The notes: a model not told the origin generated them from the letters alone. Numbered from the stretch's first letter, positions 1 through 12,541 are shown. The stretch: 64,000 nucleotides of DNA from Chlorella sorokiniana (GCA_025917655.1 CP084619.1:1240001-1304000); one strand, 5' to 3'. Numbers and translations are program-made.

Positions 1-2
1 GC

Positions 3-65
3 ACCCTGTACAAGTACATCAAGAACGTGGCCTCCGCATCCATGGGATGCGTCACCGATGCTTGA
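3..65 (+). CDS. 3' end of an upstream gene (partial)
   Basis: Frame 3 is open from the left edge to a TGA at 63-65. It reads as a plausible C-terminus beginning TLYKYIKNVASASMG, with normal codon use for this genome (C or G in third position). The family cannot be named from 20 residues. It could be chance, but the region after it loses this coding character at once, which fits a stop codon followed by a 3' UTR. It is transcribed in the same direction as the next gene. Confidence 0.3.
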   Translation, partial: TLYKYIKNVASASMGCVTDA

Positions 66-753
66 CCTCCGCCCGCAGCCGCGGCATGCAGCTGAGGCGT
101 GCACAGCCGCGCCCTCCCTACTCTTCCCCGACTGACATTGTGAAGAGCTCCTCGATACTATATTGCTTCTACTTGGGGCTGACAACACAGCCTCGCATTT
201 TGTTACGAGCCCATCTGCACCCGCGGCAGCACGCCCCTGGGGGCCAGCGCGTCTGCCTGATGTCAGTTGCTCGTCCCTCAGCCGATGCGCATCAAGCCAC
301 AACGGCCACTGCAGGCTCTTCAAACATCCGTTGGGGCTTGACAGCTTGTGCCGGTGGGTTTGACGCCGCCTGGCATGCGCTGTCCCGCCCGGTGTCCTGC
401 TTGGCGGCATCAGGCTGCTACGGCCAGCGCACCGGCCATCGTCTCCGCTGCATGCATGAAAATTGCCCCAAATCATCTTGTTCAACGCCTGTGAGGTGCC
501 TACGATCGTTTAACAGTATGCAAGCAGCAAGGTGGGGCTCTCCAAGCTCCCCCGTAGCTCTGCGGTTCGGAGGTCGTTGCATACTTCCATCCCAATGTGC
601 GATGTACCCATCCCACGGTCGCTGCACTCCCTCTCGCTGGTGCAGGAGCCTGAAGAGCAGTGCTTTTGTGCCCAGCTTGCAAGCATGCCGCAAGCCCGTG
701 CAGGTATTTCCTGCTAGGAAATGTGCTTGATTTGGCCACCGTGCGCGGCAGCC

Positions 754-1793
754 ATGGTTCTGTCCTGGTCCATGTGGGCTCGCCGCCACTGCCGCCCGGG
801 CGGTGCCCAGCTTCACGCTGCCAGCCTCCGCTCGCCCCCTCTGCAGCGCATGTCTGCACGGGGGTCGGCTTGGTAGTGCGCGCCGCCCAGGTGTCGTCCA
901 ACGACTTCAAGACGGGCATGACGATTGAGATGGATGGGGCGCCGTACAAGGTCGTAGGTGCGCGACGGGCGCAGGGTTGGAGGGGGGTTGCTGGCGACTG
1001 CAACGCTCGCCTGCATTCAATTGGTGAATGGCCCCAGCAACTGGTGAACATTGTTGCAGCCGGGGGAGTGTCAGCGGCGCTGCCACAGCTGTGTGCACCA
1101 CCGCCCCCGCAGAGTTCCTGCACGTCAAGCCCGGCAAGGGCGCGGCCTTCGTGCGCAGCAAGCTGAAGAACTTCATCACCAACAACACGGTGGAGAAGAC
1201 GTGGCGGGCGGGGGAGACGGTGGATCTGGCGTCGGTGGAGAAGAAGGACACGCAGTTCACGTATGCAGAGGGCGACGAGGTGAGGAGGGGTGGGGGAAGG
1301 GGACTGTCGAGTGCCGTGCCGCCGGCAGGCTTGCTGCCTGCCCCGCTGGGGTGCGCCTAGCCCGCTGGAAGGAGGAGCAGTGGGTCAGCACCCGCAACGC
1401 TATTGGGTGTGAGGCCACACGCGGCAGCGCGCCGAGGCAGTGGCCTGGTGTGCCCTCTGCCCTTGTCGTTGCCTTGCTGTCGCAGTGGCCCTCCGACTGT
1501 GTTCCTCCCCCTGCCTGTCACAAAACACCTCCAACCCTGCGCCTCCCCCTCTTGTCGTCGCAGTACGTGTTTATGGACATGAGCTCGTACGAGGAGACGC
1601 GGGTGCCGCGGGACGAGGACTGGGCCAAGTACCTGAAGGAGGGCATGGATGTGGGGGTGCTGCTGTGGAACGGCAAGGTCATCTCGGTGGAGCTGCCCAA
1701 CACGGTGGAGCTGGAGGTGGTGGAGACGGACCCGGGCGTGCGCGGCAACACAGCGGTGAGCTGCCCAAGGGGGTGGGGTGGTGGGGTGGTGGT

Positions 1794-1836
<43 letters not shown>

Positions 1837-2164
1837 GGGCAGGGGGTAACAGGGGGCTGGGGGTAATTGCGAGGAGGGTGGGTTCTGACGACGCTCATCA
1901 AGGGCTCAGGCATGAAGGCCTGAGGCGCAGGCCTTGCGGCGCCTGTGTTGTCCGCTCTGGGCAAAGGGAAAGCTTGCGTGAGGGTGTGTGAGGCGGCTGG
2001 ACGTGACCCGACTGTGCTGCCGCCCGCGTGCGCTGCAGTCTGGCGGCAGCAAGCCCGCCAAGCTGGAGACGGGAGCGGTGGTGCAGGTGCCGCTGTTCAT
2101 CAACCAGGGCGAGCGGATAAAGGTGGACACCCGCAGCGACTCCTACCTCTCACGCGCCAACTAG
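754..2164 (+). CDS. efp: Plastid translation elongation factor P
   Basis: Bacterial-type elongation factor P, which relieves ribosome stalling at polyproline; here predicted to act in the chloroplast. Exons read as 754-957, 1113-1279, 1564-1755 and 2039-2164, with GT/AG at each border. The conserved core is continuous across the joins: a KOW-like N-terminal domain ([20 protein letters not shown], then [15 protein letters not shown] with the loop lysine), the central OB domain ([31 protein letters not shown]) and the C-terminal OB domain ([20 protein letters not shown]). About 50 residues precede the core; they start [12 protein letters not shown], are rich in R, S and A, and lack acidic residues, as expected for a plastid transit peptide. 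The ATG at 754 is out of frame with the core unless one G is added to the G-run near 858-862, so this start is an inference. TGTAA lies 77 bases past the stop. Confidence 0.9.
1795..1833. repeat. (TG)n microsatellite in EF-P intron 3
   Basis: About 19 uninterrupted TG units follow a G-rich stretch that starts just after the 5' splice site at 1756. It is wholly intronic. It is one of several GT- or G-rich intron starts in this window. Confidence 0.95.
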
Positions 2165-2468
2165 GCGGCTGGCACACGCCACCGATTTTGACCCACACAT
2201 GCGCGTGCACCCCGCCCGCGCGCACACAACTGCATGGCCGTGTAACATCGAGGCCCTTTGATTACGCGCCCTCTGGGCAGACCTTCCATGACTGTGCACT
2301 GAAGCTGCCTTGCCCCGGGGTGCTGATGGCTCTGTCCAGCCTGCTTGTGGGCAGCCGCAGCCAGGCATCGATACAGGGTTGCAAGTGCCGGCACAGGGAA
2401 CCGCTGCAGGGGGCCGCACGGTCGCATGTAGTGCTAGCTCATGGCAGGGTGGGTGCTGGGCAGGTACG
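2165..2468. other. Convergent 3' region between EF-P and ADT
   Basis: About 300 bases between two stop codons that face each other. It holds the EF-P polyadenylation motif TGTAA at 2241-2245 and otherwise no coding signal that I can support. No TGTAA was found for the minus-strand gene. Confidence 0.7.
2241..2245 (+). terminator. TGTAA polyadenylation motif of EF-P
   Basis: TGTAA is the usual poly(A) signal in green algae. It lies 77 bases after the EF-P stop codon, on the sense strand and at a typical distance. Confidence 0.6.
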
Positions 2469-4952
2469 TCAGGCAAGGCTGCGCCGCCGCTCCGGCATCC
2501 CCGCCGCGCACGTCGGAGTTGCGGCGGCTGGTTCACATTCGGGTTCAGGGGCTCCCAGCTCCGTGTCCGCAGGGTAGCTGCCCAGCACGCGCAGGAAGGG
2601 CGCAAACTCCTGCAGGTGGCGCAGCGCGTTCTGGCAGCGGGTCGGCCAGGGAGCCCAGGAAGTCGATGTAGAAGAGGTAGTTGAAGGAGCGCTGGGCGGA
2701 GCCGCCGCCGCCCGGGTCTGCAGCCCAGCAGAGGGGTGGTGGTGTGGTGGCGTGGCAACTGGGAGGGGGTCGAGGAGTGGAGCTGGGGAGTGGCAGGACG
2801 CCCGGCCCCAGCAGCAAGCAACACCAGGAGCGGCGCTTCTGTGCCTCTGGCAGGCCCCCATACCCCCACCGCCAGCCGCCCCCACCTGACAGTATGAGCG
2901 GGTTGGCGCGCATCGGCCGCGACTCGATCTTGGTCATGTCTATGTCGCGCAGTGCAAACACGCTGAGCGCCTTGAACAGCATGCCGGGGCCCTGGGGGCA
3001 GGCGCAGGCGCGGGGGCGGCGGCGGGCGGCGGCGTGAGCAGCCCAGAGGCACCAGGTGCAGGCAGGCGGCGCCGCCAGGCAGGGCCGCAGCGCGCCGCGC
3101 CCCCGCCGCACCTCCTGCAGGCTGAACACGATGGAGGTCTTGTAAGGCGCAGCGGAGGTGAGCGCGTCGCTGGCCACCAGCGGGTCGCGCGACAGCACCA
3201 CAAAGCGGGTCACGTTGTCCTTCATGTCCTGCTTCGATTGAAGGTGGGAAGGCTTTGGTGATGGTGTAGGAAGAATGGTCTGGCATGTGCTTGGCTGGCG
3301 GTTCACAGCTTGGCGTACCGGGAACAGAGGGAGTGGAAAGGGCGCGCGGGGAGGGCAAGCATGCTGGCGTCGCACAGACAGGGCCCGTCAGCCGTGTGGC
3401 CTGGGCCAAGCCAGACCCCCACCGACCTCCCACCTGAATGTCTTCATCCAGCACGTTGAGCCCATACAGCTCCCCAGCACGCCGCGACGCCACCGCCGCC
3501 GCATCCAGCCAGCCGTTCTCCGCAATCAGCTTGGCCGCGCCCGCTGCACCGGAGGGGGTACGCAGGGAATCTGTATGACTTGACGCAACACGCATATGCG
3601 TGTAACCGGGCATGGCACGCATTTGACGGTGGTGCAGCAGCCGTGCAGCTTGCGACGGGCAACAGACAAGGTCTGGCCAGCAGCACCAAGCGCACCATCA
3701 GCCGTCAACCCACGCCAACGCCAGCGGCGGCTCGCCGCCCCCTTGCCCACCCACCCGTGTCGTCCACCGCCTCCCGCACCACGCCGGCCATCCGGCGCGT
3801 GTAGCTGTCTGTCTGGGCCAGCGCCTGGGGGTGGCTCAGCACGCGGCGCACGTCGCCCTTCTCCACGCCAGGCAGCGCCAGCAGGCAGTGCCGCACGGCC
3901 ACTGCGGGGTGGGGTTGTGGGTGCACCCTGTGGGATCCAGCCAGCGCAGGCCCCGGGGCAGCGGGCGGTGCCACACCTGCAGCTGGCAAGAGGTGCTACT
4001 GCTGTTCGCAACAAAGTGCCTGTGTACAGGCAGCACCCCTGGGCCCCCACACCCCCACCCACGAACACCACCCACCCATGCACCCACTATCAGCCCCGCA
4101 CCCACCCCTCCCCGCCCCCTGGCCACTGGGCCCACCCACCCGACACCTCCCCCACAATGTGCAGGCGGTAGCGCAGCAGCAGGTCGTACACGGCGTGGAT
4201 GGATCCACCCAGCGAGTTTTCCACCGGCAGCGCCGCACGCTCAGCCATCCACTGCACAGAGCGCGGGGAGGGCCCAGCCAGGGTGTGGGCACGCACCCGC
4301 AGGTCCGGCTGCGGCAGAGGCGGTGAGGCGTCTTCCGCAGAGCTGACATGGCGCGGCACGGCTGGCAGCGTGCCCGGCGCCCGGCCCCACCTGGCTCAGC
4401 GCCTGGAAGGCCACCTCAAACTGTTCGCATGGCAGCGGCTCCCAGCCAGGGCAGGCTTTCAGCGCCGCCATCTCGCTGTACGCGCCCGGCACGCCCTGCA
4501 GGCGACGGCGGCGGCCGCGGCGGCGAGGTGCTGGTTTGCAGGCGGGCAGCACACTGCTACCCTGTTGCGGCGAAGTTCATGCGAGGGCGGGGCGATGCTG
4601 TTGGGCGGCGTGAGGGCGGCGCACCTGGTAGGCGATGCGGTTCAAGGGGCGGAAGCCGTCATCCACCGCTGGCGCCTCCAGCCCGCTGGCGCCGCTGGCC
4701 TTGGCAACCAGAGCGCTTGTCAGGACGCCGCCGGGTCCCAGGCTGATGCTGCCAAGGCCCCGTTGCCGCCGCAAGTCGCTGCCCGCAACAGCTATGCCTG
4801 CCGCGCGGGCGCTGCCTGCGCGGCAGGCGCGGCAGGCGGACGCCGCTCCGCGGCCGGCCTGCTGCCAACGCCGCTGCTGCTGCCCGCACCGCTGCTGGGC
4901 TCAACACTGAGCGCGGTGCTTGCAGCATCGAGGACGCTGCCAGACAACGCAT
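2469..4952 (-). CDS. ADT: Arogenate/prephenate dehydratase (ADT), plastid
   Basis: Last step of phenylalanine synthesis: decarboxylating dehydration of arogenate (or prephenate) in the plastid. Exons run right to left. The transit region is R/A/S-rich and starts near 4952 ([11 protein letters not shown]). Next come [16 protein letters not shown] (4391-4495) and [19 protein letters not shown] (4147-4251), both family signatures of the catalytic domain. Then follow [38 protein letters not shown] and [11 protein letters not shown]. The regulatory ACT domain follows: [41 protein letters not shown] and [20 protein letters not shown]. The last two pieces lie in different frames, so one base is gained (or two lost) near 2640-2655. 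Another mismatch of phase lies at the start of the exon near 3903. Whether the enzyme prefers arogenate or prephenate cannot be judged. The exact start is uncertain because the transit region also shifts frame. Confidence 0.9.
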
Positions 4953-5421
4953 GGCAGGGGCGCACGCAGCTTCTATTCGCTGTAGGCCTTGAGCTGCAAG
5001 GGCGGCCGGTGATGCCGGCCCACGGCGAGGCTGTTGCATGCATGACAAGCCTTTTGGATCGCAATGCAACACAGCCACAGGGCAAAGGGCCTCTCAATCG
5101 GCTGACGCCACGAGAAGGTAAGGCTTGGACGTTCGGACACCTGGTTATTGCATGCCTTAAATTTGTTAACGAGCGACGAGAATGTGGAAACTTGGTGCAA
5201 CAGGTGCATGCATCGCCATCGGGTCCTAGGACTTCAGGTCGCTGCCATCACGATGCACGCTGGCGTCCCCCTCTTCCGCATCCCCTGCTTGCTTGCATGT
5301 TTGTGTGTGCTCGAGTATCGCATCGATTGAGCCGCGTCCAGTTTACGGGCAGGTCCCTTCTCTGAGCACGCCTCACAGATGGGCTTCCAGTGAAGCAACG
5401 CCCAGCATTACACGTCAAACC

Positions 5422-8400
5422 ATGGACCGGGGATCAGTAAGCATGCGGTGCCAGAGGGCCAGCGCCCGGCTGCACGCAGGCCCGGTGCCTGCAAGGCCCC
5501 TGGCAGCCGTTCGCGCGAGGGCCCGCCATTCGCAGCCCCGCGCCTCCCCGACCCTGCCAACGATGCATCGTGGGATGCGCAGGTGCGCGGAGCGGGTGGG
5601 AGTGCAGCGCGGTTGTTGGCTCTTGTGGGCGGAACCCTACCGCCCGCCGGTCGGATGTTGTCACTGTGTGTATCCGGGGGGTTCCGTGACGCGTACCTCT
5701 CCAAACACGCCTGCAGGCTGACAGTCTGCGAGGGCGGCAGCAAGGAGGGCGAGCCGGAGGCGCAGCGCGCCTCTCCGCCCAAGCCGGCAGAGGCGTCGGG
5801 CAACGGCAGCGGCGCCCCTTCGGAGCCTGCGGGCAAGGGCTCGCCCCAGGAGGACGAGGAGGAGCAGGCGGAGAACAACCCCGAGCTGCACCCGCTGAAG
5901 GAGGCGCTGCAGCGGGCGCGGCTGCGCCTGGAGGAGGCCACCGGCATTCGTGAGGCGCTGGAGGCTGAGGCGCAGAAGGTGGCGCAGCTGGCGGTGAACG
6001 CGGAGGGGACGGTCAGCAAGTGCAAGCGCCAGCTGGAGGAGGCGGGCAGCGAGCTGGCGGCGGCGGAGGCGGCGCGGCAGCGGGCGGCGCAGGAGCTGGA
6101 GGAGCTGCGGCAGCAGATGGCCAGCGCCGCGCAGCTGGAGCAGCAGGGTGCGCGGTTTTCATTTTCGGGGGTGGAAGCACGCCTGCTGGCTGCACCGCTG
6201 CTGGCTGACAAGCGTCATGGGGGCCCAGCTGTGGCTGCCAGATGGCCTCGCCCATGCTCTGCACCCAACTTGTGTGAGTCCCCCCCCCCTCTCCGTGCTT
6301 GCAGCCAAGGAGAAGCGCGAGGAGGCTGCTGCTGCCGCCGCCGAGGCCGCCGCCACGGCGACCAACGAGGGCGCGGCGGCAGCCGCGGCCGCGGCGCCGC
6401 GGCGGCGGCCAGCGAGAGCGACGCGGCCGCCGCTCAAGCCGCCGCCCTCACCGCCGCCTTCATGGAGGACCAGCTGTGGCAGCGCAGCGCGGCGCTGGAA
6501 GCTGAGGAGGCGCGCATAGCCGAGGCAAAGGAGAAGGTGGGGCGGGGCGCAGGCAGCGGAACAGCGCAGGGCCCACGAGGGGCTGCGGGCCTGCTGCACA
6601 CTGCTCTGGCCAGCAAGCCATATCCTATGCCGACCAGCCAGCCAGGCGCGACCCCTCCCCCTCCCCCGCCTGCCACCCCTGCAGATCTCGCGGCTGCAGA
6701 CCAAGCTTGCTGCGGCGGAGGAGGCGGCGAAGCAGGCGGACAGCATCGCGCAGGCGGCCATGGAGACGGCGGAGGAGGCTGTGCGCGACGAGATGGAGAC
6801 GATTGCGGTGTGCAAGGAGACGGAGAACGCGCTGCTCAAGGCGATAGAGGACCTGCGCTTCCTGGACGACACCTCGGGTGGGGGCCGGGCAGGCGGGGGG
6901 CTGTGTGTGGAGAGATTGAATGGGTGGGTGGGTGGGTGGGTCGGAGGAGAAGTGCGGTTTATTTGTAAAGTCTTGTGAAGTTGGGTGGGATTGGTGTGAT
7001 GGTCAAGTCGTCTGGAAGGCGGCGGGGGGCGCGGGGGGGCGCGCTCGTGTGTTCCTGCAAGGCAGCCCCCACCCGTGGTCCCGCCACCCGACGACACGCC
7101 GTGGTGCTGGCGTGGCCTAGCGCGCCTTCCGTTCAACGCGCCCCGTCCCCTCCTCGCCCTGCACCCACGCAGAGCGTCAGGAGGAGGAGTGGGACCGCAA
7201 GTCTGTGCTGCGCACAATCGACGCCGAGGACGCCGATGGCGCGCTGGCGGCGGCAGCGGCGGAGGCGGCGCGCAGCGCGGTGCGTGGCCGCGGCGGCCGG
7301 CCCAGGCAGCTGGGTGCTGCTGTTTGGCAGCCCGTGCAAGGCGTGCTGCGGCAGCGCCTTGCATGGCGCTCCCAGCCATGCCCGCTGGCTGGCTTGAGGC
7401 GAGGGTCACGATGGTTCTTCCCCCTGCCCCCCTCCCCGCAGCCCGCCGACCTGCGGCCGCTGGAGGAGGAGCGCGCAGAGGCGGCCCGCCAGGCGCAGCT
7501 CAAGGGCTGGCGCCGCCTGCTGTCGCGCCTGGACCGGCACAAGGCGCTGGTGGCTGGCTGCCTGGTGGCGGCGGCGCTCGCGGGTTACGTGGCACACCGA
7601 CAGGGCCTGTTTGTCGCGCTGGCGGCGCAGCTGCAGGCGGCGACCGAGGCGGCGGCGCGGCTCTGGGGGTGGCATGCAGCCTGGTCAGGTGTGGCAAGCC
7701 TGGTGCTGCGTCTGTGTGTTGGGCATCGGATGCTGGGCGCTGGGATGCAGTGCCGCCCTGCAGCGGGCAAAGTAACCGCAGCTCCCCCCGCCCTGCCCTG
7801 CGGCTGCCTGTGAGCGCTGCGCTGCCCCCCTCCTTTCCAGCCGCCTGCCCTTCCCGCACATCCACGAGGGCGAGGAGGGCCTGCTGGAGACCATCTGGCT
7901 GCTGCTGGCCTCAGTCGTCACCGTGCCCCTCATCTGCAAGATCCCCGGCGGCTCGCCCGTCCTCGGTTTCCTGGTGCGCCCCTCGCCCCGCCCCCGTGCG
8001 TGGTGTTGTGCACCTACCCGCCCGCCTGTGGATGGATGCTTGCAGGGGTGTGGGGTGTGGCGCTGGGCCAGCCAGCAGGCTTTGTCCGCTGTGCGCGAGG
8101 CAGCTTCAAGGGCGGGCAACTGCCGCCGGAAGGCCCCTGCTCCACCATGAGTGACCCTTCACTGTCCCCCCCCACCCACCACCACAACTGCCCCCTCCCA
8201 CCCTCACCCCACACACACCCACGCCAGGCTGGCGGTGCGCTGGTGGGCCCCGCCGCGCTGGGCATCATCCAGGATGTGGAGTCGATCCGCCACCTGGCGG
8301 AGCTGGGGGTCGTCTTCCTGCTGTTCAACATCGGGCTGGAGCTGTCCTTCGACCGCCTGCGCTCCATGGGCAAGTTTGTGTTCGGCATGGGAACCTTGCA

Positions 8401-11400
8401 GGTGGGTGGGTGGGTGGGTTTGGTGGCGTGGGTGGGGACGGTAGGTGCTATTTCTTGTTGTTCGGGGGAGGGGGCGCGTGGAGAGCACGTGTGTGTGGTT
8501 GTGTGTGTTCGTTCGAGGGCAGGAGGACGGCACGTGGGCGAAAGGAAACGGGGGCAGAGGGGTCCCAGGCGGGAGCCGCATGCTGCGCAGACAGCGCGCC
8601 AGGCTGGCATGGGGCGGCGGCGGCGCTGCCGCTGCCTGCGAGCATGCTGGCGACCACCCCCGCTTCCAATCGCGGCCACCCCGGTTCAGCACAGCACAGG
8701 GAACTTGGCCCTGCTGCTGAACGGGCCGTGTGGGCTGCCCCGCGTGCAGGTGGTGCTCACTCTGGCGGCGGTGGCCTGGGCAGGCATGGCGCTGACGGGG
8801 GCGCGCTGGGCGGCCCCGGCGCCATCATCCTTGGGGGCGGCCTCGCGCTGTCCACCACCGCTGTGGGCATGCAGGTGTGAGGGTGGGGCCTTGAAGGGGC
8901 TTCCCTGCTCGCCCTTCCTGCTGCCCCGCTTGGGCTGGTGCACAGCCGCTGCTTGCATGTGTATGCGGCCGCGCAGCGCATCCTCCCACAAGCCCCTGCC
9001 TCGCTGCCAACCCCAGGTCCTGGCTGACCGCGGCGAGACGGGCTCCAAGTTTGGGCGGGCCACCTTCAGCGTGCTGCTGCTGCAAGACCTGGCGGTGGTG
9101 GTGCTGCTCATGCTGATCCCGCTGCTGGCGCCCAGCCCAGACGGCGCGGCGGGTGCGTGTGTGCTGAGTGGAGGGAAGGGGTGGGGGCGGGTCCTGGGGG
9201 GGCGCTGCGTTGCCCGCTCCTCCTCCAACGTATGCTGCTAGCTGGCCTCGGCTCCGCAACCTCAACCCTTCGTGCTCCCCCTCACGACCGCCCCCGCCCC
9301 CCACCCCCTTCCTCCTGCCTCTTCTTCTGCCTCGCAGCCGGCATCTCCAGCATCGCGCGGGCCATCGGCGCCGCCGCCGTCAAGGCGGTGGTGACCATGG
9401 TGGGCATCACGGTGGCGGGGCGCACGCTGCTGCGACCGCTGTACAAGCGCGTGGCAGGTGGGGCTGCGCAGGAGAGGAAGATGGGGGATGGGCAAGGCTT
9501 TGGTGCCCATGGAGCGCAGCAGCCGGTTAATCAGCGACAGGGGGCGGTTTCCTCTGCTCCCACAGCGCTCCCCTGCCACTGCCATGCGCGTGCCTGCCCA
9601 CCCTCCCCTGCCTCCCCCTGCTTCCCGCAGAGACGGGGGACACCACCATCTTCAACGCCCTCACCCTGCTGGTGGTGCTGGGCACCTCGCTGATCACCCA
9701 GGTGGCGGGGCTGAGCCTGGCCCTGGGCGCCTTCCTGGCGGGCCTGCTGCTGGCGGAGACGGAGTACCACCTGCAGGTGGAGAGCGACATCGGGCCCTAC
9801 AAGGGCCTCCTCATGGGCCTCTTCTTCATGACGGGTGCGCTGGCGGCGGGAGGGGGAGCGGGGGTGGTGGTGGGTGGGTGGGTGTGGTGGTAGTCTGTGG
9901 GTGAGTGGGCGACTTGGGGGGCAACCTTACACAAGGCCGTGGGGGCGAGAGCGCAACGATCGCGGCAGCCAGCGCGGTTGCTGCCTGGAGGCAGCCTGTG
10001 CGCATGCTGCCAGCGTCGGTCTGCCGCCCGCCCTGCCAACAGCCTGTGCTGACGCCGTCCCCCCCCGCCGCCCGCAGTGGGCATGGAGATTTCGGTGCCG
10101 CTCTTCTTCGCCAAGTTCCGCACCATTGTGGGGGCCATGGCGCTGCTGATTGCGGGCAAGGTGGCGGTCATGGCGGCTGTGGGGCAGGCCTTTGGCCTCA
10201 CCCTGGTGCAGAGCATGCGCAGGTGGGGGGTGGGTGATGTGTGTGTGTGTGTGGGGGGCTGAGGGCGGCGTACACGCAACGCAGGCAGCTGCAGCATTGC
10301 TTGCTGGGGGATCCCGGACCGCCGCTGCGCGGTCGGCAGCGCTGGCTGGTACCAGGAACAGCCTCTTGAGCTGCCACGTGAGCGGCGGCCCCCCCTTCGC
10401 CCCGCAGCGGCCTGCTTCTGCCCCCGGCGGCGAGTTTGCCTTTGTGCTGTTTGGCGAGGCGGTGTCGCGGGGCATCATGGGTGCAGCGCTGGCCAAGGGC
10501 TCTACCTGGTGGTGGCGCTGAGGTGGGTGTGTGTGTGTGTGTAGGGGGGTGACGGGCGCGGTGGCGTGCCCTGGAAGCAGTCAGCCCTTGAAAACAGCCT
10601 TGCGCAAGCATGTCTCCACCTTGGCAAGCGGGGTGCAGAGCCCTGCCTGGTTACCAGCTGCTGAGAAGGTGGCAGGGCGGACCCGATGCCAGCCAGCACG
10701 GCGGGACGTCTGGGGTTGGCTTGTAAGGCCGGCATACGCCGCGGCTGCTCAGTGTCTTTGTCCGCGCCGCTGCCCCTGCTGCAGCATGGCGCTCACGCCA
10801 TTCCTTGCCCAGTTTGGCGGCAAGCTGGGCCAGATGCTGGAGAAGAGCGACATGAAGGCGCTGCAGGTGGGGGCGCCTGTGGGGGCCTGCCCCGCTTGTG
10901 GCGCAGCGCACCAGACCAGCAAGGCGCCAGGGCACCGGGGCACACAGCCACACCATGGTTGCCGCTGTTCCGCCTGCACTCACCTCTTCTGGGGCGCGCG
11001 CTGTTGGCCCCCCGCAGCCCAAGGAGGGTGAGATGAGCGGCATGAGCGGCCACGTCATCATCTGCGGCTTTGGGCGCGTGGGCGAGCTGATCGGCGAGGT
11101 GGGCCGCGCACCCCACCGCTCGGGCCCTACCTGCGCCGCTGCCTCCTCCTCTCGGCGGCCGACTGTATGGGGGGTGTCTTTGCCATTTGGAATAGGCAAG
11201 CCTGTCTGTTTCACCACGCCCCTCTCCCTGCGCCCCCACCCCACACCCACACCCACCCGCATGTGTTTCCGCCCCCCACCCCCACACCACCCCCTTCCCG
11301 TCGCAGATGCTGAGCGAGCGGCTGATCCCTTTCGTGGCTCTGGATGTGAGCGCCAGCCGGGTGCAGGAGGGCAAGAAGCTGGACCTGCCTGTCTACTTTG

Positions 11401-12541
11401 GCGACGCCGGCTCGCCCGCGGTGCTGCATGCTGTGGGAGCAGAGCGTGCGGCCTGCGCGGTGAGGGTGGGGTGGGGGTGGGGGCGACACGTGGACGGTGC
11501 TTCCTGGCAGGTCACCCGGCTCCTGTGCTGTGTGCCTAATGCTTGCAACCCGCCCGCTGCAACAGGTGCCAGTTGCCATATCCCCCCCCGCCGCCCTCTC
11601 AGGTCATCACGCTGGACACAGCGGGCGCCAACTACCGCAGCGTGTGGGCCATGCACAAACACTTCCCCACGTCAAGACCTTTGTGCGCGCGTTTGACATT
11701 GAAAATGGTGGGCGCGCGGGCTGGTGGTCGTCTGTGAAACAGGGGGCGCCTCTGGGGCCGACTTGTGCCTTTGCGCCATCCCCAGCTAGGCCCCAGCCGG
11801 TCAGCGCCCGCACGTATCCACATGGCCCCTGCACCCACCTTCCTGGCCCCCAGGCGTGATGCTGGAGCGTGCGGGGCCACCGCCGTCGTCCCCGAAATCC
11901 TGGAGCCCAGCCTGCAGTTGGCAGCGGCAGTGCTCAGCCAGGTGCGCATGCATGCTGCTGGCCATGCGGCTGGGTGGGCATGCCGCGTGGCGGCACCGGC
12001 CGCTCTGCCGGGGGTTGGCCAGTCGGTCTGTCTGTGGCAGCGAGCTGCTGGCGCCCGGCGGGGCCGCGCTGCACCCATGCCGCCTCGTGCCCTCGCCTTG
12101 CAACTCTCCTGCCTGCCACTAGCCTGCGCCATGCTCGGCCTGACCGCCTTCCTGTTGAGCTGCCGCCCCCCGCAGCTCAACATGCCCGAGGACGAGGTGG
12201 CTGAGACGATCCGCTCCTTCCGCAAGAACCACCTGAGCGAGCTTCAAGTGCTGGCGCAGATCAGGTGCGGGGCGTGGCGGCGACACGCATGCGCCCACTA
12301 CAGGCAGCCCGCTGCAGAAAGTTGCCTCTGAGCGCGTGCTGCCATGCCCCTGTCAACCACCGCCTCTGCCTTGCCCAACGTCCATCCGCCGCCCTTTCCT
12401 CCTGCTTGCGCCTGCAGCGGCTCCAGCCTTGGCTACGGCTCGCCGCAGAAGCCCGACAGCAAGTCTGTGGATCGGGAGGAGGAGGAGGAGGGCCTGGGGC
12501 GAGGTGCGGAGGGCATGCCCGCGGGCGTCCCAGCCGGTTGA
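5422..12541 (+). CDS. KEA: Chloroplast-envelope K+/H+ antiporter, KEA1/2 type
   Basis: Monovalent cation:proton antiporter of the CPA2 family with an added N-terminal coiled coil, the layout of plant KEA1/KEA2 of the inner plastid envelope. The start at 5422 gives a basic transit peptide (exon to 5582) that joins in phase to 5717 onward. A long acidic/coiled-coil region follows (about 5860-7280: ALQRARLRLEEATGIREALE, ISRLQTKLAAAEEAAKQ). A first membrane segment is at about 7550 (ALVAGCLVAAALAGYVA). The antiporter core follows: GIIQDVESIRHLAELGVVFL, FNIGLELSF, GGGLALSTTAVGMQ, FSVLLLQDLAVVVLLMLIPL, GLSLALGAFLAGLLLAETEY and GLLMGLFFMTVGMEISVPLF. The C-terminal KTN/RCK nucleotide-binding domain (11040-11700) has HVIICGFGRVGELIGE and DLPVYFGDAGSP. 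There are about 19 exons. Single-base breaks lie near 6400, 8800, 10420, 10500 and 11667; protein similarity resumes immediately after each. The protein ends in an acidic tail. Confidence 0.92.
6921..6940 (+). repeat. (GGGT)n G-quadruplex motif near an intron start in KEA
   Basis: Five GGG blocks separated by single T on the RNA-sense strand, about 40 bases after the 5' splice site near 6879. The array fits the standard four-tract G-quadruplex consensus. Confidence 0.85.
8401..8419 (+). repeat. (GGGT)n overlapping a 5' splice site in KEA
   Basis: The exon ends ...TTGCAG at 8400 and the intron starts directly with repeated GTGGGTGGG. The splice-donor GT is therefore part of the G-quadruplex-forming array. 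Confidence 0.8.
9846..9890 (+). repeat. G-rich block with (GGGT)n at a KEA intron start
   Basis: The sense strand is almost all G and T for about 45 bases, starting some 12 bases inside the intron that opens near 9834. It contains three consecutive GGGT units at 9872-9884. Confidence 0.8.

Noticed and set aside
1795-1833. Promoter or recombination signal at the (TG)n tract
   Set aside because: It is inside an intron and similar simple tracts occur in other introns; nothing points to a special role.
6159-7409. 416-codon minus-strand open frame
   Set aside because: Shadow of KEA coiled-coil exons and introns; composition is low-complexity and no motif is present.
8795-8812. Small intron as the explanation of the KEA frame change
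   Set aside because: No GT...AG pair fits and the protein family has no gap here; a one-base error in the G run is simpler. The same reasoning applies to the other breaks.
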